The notes below the pieces were generated by a model. It saw only the letters and a program-made list of their open reading frames with translations. It was not told the DNA's origin and did no database searches. From Aquilonibacter sp963703325 (lineage in GTDB: Bacteria > Vulcanimicrobiota > Vulcanimicrobiia > Vulcanimicrobiales > Vulcanimicrobiaceae), in assembly GCA_963703325.1 (NCBI GenBank), contig OY969805.1, positions 2,170,001 to 2,234,000 on the forward strand: DNA of 64,000 nt. Direction: 5' to 3'. A program made the translations under genes and the position numbers. This document shows, piece by piece, positions 60,745 through 64,000 of the stretch (position 1 is the stretch's first letter; each line of letters begins with the position of its first letter).

Positions 60745-61290
60745 TTGCTCACGGTCGTCATCCTCGCAGCGGGCCAGTCCAAGCGATTCGGATCGCAAAA
60801 ACTGCTCCACCAGCTCGAAGAGCACGACACGCTCTTCGAGCGCGCGATCCGCGCTGCCGGAACGTTCGATACGGTGGTGGTCTGCAGCGAGGCGACGCTG
60901 CCGCTCGCCGAAAAACTCCACGCGCGTGCGGTTCTCAACCCCGAGCCCGAACGCGGCATGGCGCACTCGCTCCGTCTGGCCAACGCTGCAATCGACACCG
61001 AACGTCCGATTCTCGTGCTCCCCGCCGATTTGTTGTTGATCGAGCCTCACCACGTGGCCGACATCGCAGCGCTGGCCGATGCGCTCGACATCGTCTATCC
61101 GGTACGCGCTGACGGAACGCCCGGTCATCCGGTTTATTTTTCGCCCCGCGCCCGCGCGCTGATCGCGCGTCTGGGTGACAATGAGCCGATTGCCACATTG
61201 CGCGACCATGCCGAGCTGACTCGGCGCACCGTGGCCATCGAGGAGAGCTGGCCGTACGCGGACGTGGACGACCCCTCCGACTTGCCGTAA
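60745..61290 (+). CDS. MocA-like molybdopterin cytidylyltransferase
   Basis: 181 residues of the MobA-like nucleotidyltransferase fold: VVILAAGQSKRFGSQKLL (nucleotide loop) and LVLPADLLLIEPHH (metal-binding DxxxI). Enzymes of this type attach CMP to the molybdenum cofactor for the xanthine-oxidase family, which is encoded just downstream. Starts at TTG 60745, 2 bases after the hutH stop. Confidence 0.83.
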   Translation: MLTVVILAAGQSKRFGSQKLLHQLEEHDTLFERAIRAAGTFDTVVVCSEATLPLAEKLHARAVLNPEPERGMAHSLRLANAAIDTERPILVLPADLLLIEPHHVADIAALADALDIVYPVRADGTPGHPVYFSPRARALIARLGDNEPIATLRDHAELTRRTVAIEESWPYADVDDPSDLP

Positions 61291-61326
61291 CGGTGAGCCG
61301 GCCCCAAATCGGGGAAGAATGCCAGC

Positions 61327-61920
61327 GTGTCTGATGAAAAATCCGACCGGCTGAGTCGTCGCTCGTTTATTGTTTCCGCGGGGGTGTCTGCGATGAGCGT
61401 CCCACTGGCGGGCGCCGGCGTTGCGCAAGCGCCGGGCCTTGCGATGAAGGGCCCGCAAGCGACGGCTGTCACCCTGACAGTCAACGGCGTGCCGCGCACG
61501 CTGACGATCGAGCCGCGTGTCACGCTGCTCGATGCGATTCGCGACTACGCGGGGCTCACCGGGACCAAGAAAGGCTGCGACCAAGGAACGTGCGGGGCAT
61601 GCACGGTCATGGTCAACGGGCGGCGCATCGATTCGTGTCTGACGCTCGCGATGATGCATGAAGCTGACGCGATCACGACGATCGAGGGAATCGCGCGCGG
61701 CGAGACGCTGCATCCCGTGCAATCCGCATTCATCGAGCATGATGGATTCCAGTGCGGATTCTGCACGCCGGGCCAAATCGTCTCGGCGGTCGCGATGTTG
61801 GCCGAAGGTCATACCCTCAGCGAGGAGACCGTGCGCACGCAGATGAGCGGCAATATCTGTCGCTGCGGATGCTATCCGCACATCGTCGATGCGATTCTCG
61901 AAGCCGGTAAGCCCGCATGA
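61327..61920 (+). CDS. Periplasmic aldehyde oxidoreductase 2Fe-2S subunit (PaoA-like), Tat-exported
   Basis: 197 residues. LSRRSFIVSAGVSAMS is a twin-arginine signal, so the holoenzyme would be exported folded. The plant-type 2Fe-2S ligands (GCDQGTCGACTVMVNG, C near DSC) and the second cluster (CGFCTPGQ, CRCGCY) of xanthine-oxidase small subunits follow. It matches E. coli PaoA in signal and length. Overlaps the FAD subunit gene by 4 bp. Confidence 0.88.
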   Translation: MSDEKSDRLSRRSFIVSAGVSAMSVPLAGAGVAQAPGLAMKGPQATAVTLTVNGVPRTLTIEPRVTLLDAIRDYAGLTGTKKGCDQGTCGACTVMVNGRRIDSCLTLAMMHEADAITTIEGIARGETLHPVQSAFIEHDGFQCGFCTPGQIVSAVAMLAEGHTLSEETVRTQMSGNICRCGCYPHIVDAILEAGKPA

Positions 61921-62894
61921 ATCCATTTGCTTTCGCGCGCGCCGATACGATCGCTTCCGCATTGACGGCGCTGCACCGCACTCCACACGCGAAATTCATT
62001 GCGGGCGGCACGAACATTCTCGACTTGATGAAGGACGACGTCGAGCATCCGCCGATCCTGATCGACATCAACGCGTTGCCCTTGCGCGCGATCGAGCAGC
62101 GCGGGAACGAGCTGTTTATCGGCGCGCTCGCCCGCATGAGCGACGTCGCCGCGCACCCGCTCGTTCGGCCGGCATTTCCGCTGATTGCGATTGCGCTGGA
62201 GGAGAGCGCTTCCCCACAGTTGCGCAACATGGCGTCGATCGGCGGAAACGTCTTGCAGCGCACGCGCTGTCCGTATTTTCGCGATACCGCAACGCCGTGC
62301 AACAAACGCAATCCCGGCAGCGGCTGCGGCGCCATCGGCGGCGTCAACCGCATGCAAGCGGTACTTGGAACAAGCGATCGCTGTATCGCGACGCACGCGT
62401 CCGACGTTGCGGTAGCTTTCACCGCGCTCGACGCGGTGGTGCATATCGCGCACGGCAGCGGCACGCGCACGCTTGCGCTCACGGAATTCTATCGCCGGCC
62501 CGGGACGACGCCGCAGCTCGAAAACGCTCTCGCGCCGGGAGAGCTGATTGTCGGCCTCGCTGTTCCAGCGCTTGCCTACGGCGCGCATTCAACGTATGTC
62601 AAAGCCCGCGACCGCGCGCAATACGAATTTGCGCTGGCCTCGGCCGCGGTAGCGTTGGATGTACAGGGCGGCACGATACGCGCTGCGCGCATCGCGCTGG
62701 GCGGCGTAGCCACGGTTCCCTGGCGTGCGCGTGAGGCCGAAACGCTCCTGGCCGGTGCACCTGCGACCCGCGCAAGTTACGAGCGCGCCGCGGAGGCGGC
62801 CCTACACGGCGCGCGCGGCTGGGGGCAGAACGACTTTAAGATTCCACTCGCCAAACGCGTCGTGGTGCGGGCGCTCGAGATGGTGAGCGCATGA
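61917..62894 (+). CDS. FAD-binding subunit of molybdenum hydroxylase (PaoB-like, with extra 4Fe-4S site)
   Basis: 325 residues of the CoxM/xanthine dehydrogenase FAD family: FIAGGTNILDLMK and NMASIGGNVLQ hold FAD. The insert RTRCPYFRD...CNKRNPGSGCGA matches the additional 4Fe-4S cluster region of PaoB, which distinguishes PaoABC-type periplasmic aldehyde oxidases. The start ATG 61917 overlaps the previous stop (ATGA); its stop overlaps the large subunit start. Confidence 0.88.
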   Translation: MNPFAFARADTIASALTALHRTPHAKFIAGGTNILDLMKDDVEHPPILIDINALPLRAIEQRGNELFIGALARMSDVAAHPLVRPAFPLIAIALEESASPQLRNMASIGGNVLQRTRCPYFRDTATPCNKRNPGSGCGAIGGVNRMQAVLGTSDRCIATHASDVAVAFTALDAVVHIAHGSGTRTLALTEFYRRPGTTPQLENALAPGELIVGLAVPALAYGAHSTYVKARDRAQYEFALASAAVALDVQGGTIRAARIALGGVATVPWRAREAETLLAGAPATRASYERAAEAALHGARGWGQNDFKIPLAKRVVVRALEMVSA

Positions 62895-64000
62895 GCATTC
62901 CGGTCATCGGTGCGCCGCGCAGCCGCGTGGACGGCCCCGACAAAGTCACCGGCGCGGCGAAATATACCTGCGATCGTGAGTTGCCCGGCATGCTGCACGC
63001 GGTCGTGGTTCCTAGTACGATTGCCTACGGACGCATCGTGTCGATCGACGACGACAAGGCGCGCAGCGCGGAAGGCGTGGTGCTGGTGATGACCCACCGC
63101 AATGCTCCGGTTGTTGACGAGAACAAGGTCGGCGCGCAGGACAGCAAGTTGTTCCTGTTGCAGAGCGACGCGGTCGAGTTCGATCGCCAGCCGGTGGCGG
63201 TGGTCGTCGCGCGCACGTTCGAGCAAGCGATGCACGGGGCCGATCTGGTGCGCGTTGCATATGAGACACGCGCGCCGCAGATGGATCTCGATGCGGGTGA
63301 CGTCGTCGAGCCCAAGCAGATGCTCGGGAATCAGCCGACGTCGCACGCACGCGGTTCGGCCGAACCGGCGCTCGACGGTGCGCATACGAAGATCGCGCAG
63401 CTCTACCGGACGCCGACCGAACATCACAATCCGATGGAAACGCACGGGACCGTGGCCGCATGGGATGGTGACACGCTGACCGTCTATGATTCGACGCAGT
63501 GGGCCTTCGGCGTGCGGACGCGCCTGGCGGGCGTGTTCAAAATCGATCCGTCGAAGATTCGCGTCATCGCGCCATTTGTCGGCGGCGCGTTCGGCAGCAA
63601 AGGCACAGCGTGGTCGCACGTTCCGCTCGCGGCAATGGCTGCGCGCGTGACGGGCAAGCCGGTTAAACTCCTGGTCACCCGCCCGCAGATGTTCGGCTGG
63701 GTGGGTCATCGACCGCAAACCGAACAGCACTTCTCGGCTGGCGCCTCGGCTGACGGTACGCTGGTCGCGATGCTGCACGACTCGCGCAACGAGACCAGCC
63801 TTTCGGACGACTTCGTCGAGCCGTGCACGGTGTTCAGTCGAGATCTCTACGCGGTGCCGCACTACACAATGCATCAAGAGCTGCGGCGGCTTTCGATCAG
63901 TAAGCCGACGTATCAACGCGCTCCAGGTGAGTCCACCGGCGGCTTCGCGGTCGAATCGGCGATGGACGAACTTGCCTACGCGCTCGCGATCGACCCGCTC
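62891..64000 (+). CDS. Molybdenum hydroxylase large subunit (PaoC-like), 5' part
   Basis: Starts at ATG 62891 within the previous stop (ATGA) and is open to base 64000, giving the first 370 residues; the rest lies beyond the window. The N-terminus (GAPRSRVDGPDKVTGAAKY) and FVGGAFGSKG (molybdopterin-binding) are typical of xanthine-oxidase large subunits. With the two preceding genes it should form a periplasmic aldehyde oxidoreductase. Substrate specificity lies largely in the missing C-terminal part. Confidence 0.88.
   Translation, partial: MSIPVIGAPRSRVDGPDKVTGAAKYTCDRELPGMLHAVVVPSTIAYGRIVSIDDDKARSAEGVVLVMTHRNAPVVDENKVGAQDSKLFLLQSDAVEFDRQPVAVVVARTFEQAMHGADLVRVAYETRAPQMDLDAGDVVEPKQMLGNQPTSHARGSAEPALDGAHTKIAQLYRTPTEHHNPMETHGTVAAWDGDTLTVYDSTQWAFGVRTRLAGVFKIDPSKIRVIAPFVGGAFGSKGTAWSHVPLAAMAARVTGKPVKLLVTRPQMFGWVGHRPQTEQHFSAGASADGTLVAMLHDSRNETSLSDDFVEPCTVFSRDLYAVPHYTMHQELRRLSISKPTYQRAPGESTGGFAVESAMDELAYALAIDPL

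Noticed and set aside
1..64000. tRNA, rRNA, CRISPR or transposon features
   Set aside because: No cloverleaf with matching acceptor/TPsiC arms, no array of spaced repeats, and no transposase or terminal inverted repeats recognised on either strand.

Overview
A 64-kb piece of a GC-rich (roughly 60-65% G+C by eye), gene-dense bacterial chromosome. Genes commonly overlap by 4 nt (ATGA/GTGA), start on GTG or TTG as well as ATG, and lie in short operons on both strands. No rRNA, tRNA, CRISPR array, prophage or insertion sequence was recognised. Gene content (KatG, AlkB, molybdoenzymes, acyl-CoA carboxylase, methylmalonyl-CoA mutase/epimerase, peptidoglycan recycling, partner-switching and c-di-GMP signalling) fits a free-living aerobic, probably soil-type heterotroph from a lineage with few characterised relatives. 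Eremiobacterota/Vulcanimicrobiota-like is a guess only. The ends cut a cyclase-family gene (left) and a molybdenum hydroxylase (right).

Layout. 0-4 kb: cyclase fragment, small membrane protein, STAS protein, carotenoid-type FAD oxidoreductase and DoxX-like protein. 4-7.2 kb: katG behind a palindromic operator, an unlisted 59-aa gene, and YceI. 7.2-10.2 kb: STAS / SpoIIE-type phosphatase / RsbW-like ATPase switch, then AlkB. 10.2-15.2 kb: B12-domain MerR regulator, sulfite-oxidase-like protein with a flavin reductase, RhlE helicase, and an RcnR-NicO metal efflux pair. 15.2-24.1 kb: Na+/solute symporter pair, TPR/ATP-grasp protein, PilZ protein, and a kinase / response regulator / GGDEF-EAL operon. 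24-27.2 kb: lipoprotein, small membrane proteins and an aspartyl protease. 27.2-34.7 kb: a recycling operon nagZ-serine hydrolase-anmK-nagK-murQ-DUF4127. 34.7-48.5 kb: methylmalonyl-CoA mutase/epimerase, biotin carboxylase with a tiny epsilon-like subunit, fabI, GT39 glycosyltransferase, serine hydrolases, carboxyltransferase and an MFS exporter. 48.5-51.4 kb: TetR regulator with its operator, hydrolase, thioesterase, and a decayed BrnT toxin island. 51.4-57.7 kb: DUF59 protein, clpC, nadR-like, and the methionine-salvage operon mtnBDC plus a MaoC hydratase. 57.8-64 kb: WYL regulator, hutH behind three DnaA-box-like repeats at exact 21-bp spacing, and a MocA-like / PaoABC-like periplasmic aldehyde oxidoreductase operon.

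How it fits together. The recycling operon carries all steps from GlcNAc-anhydroMurNAc to GlcNAc-6-phosphate. The carboxylase subunits, epimerase and mutase could form the propionyl-CoA to succinyl-CoA route, although the B12-binding mutase subunit is not here. Four genes (the FAD oxidoreductase, murQ, the mutase, brnT) each need one single-base correction to match their families. Two of these fall in the same heptamer, GATTCTG, so either the assembly has indel errors or these genes are decaying. All family assignments are from reading the translated sequences; no database search was run.
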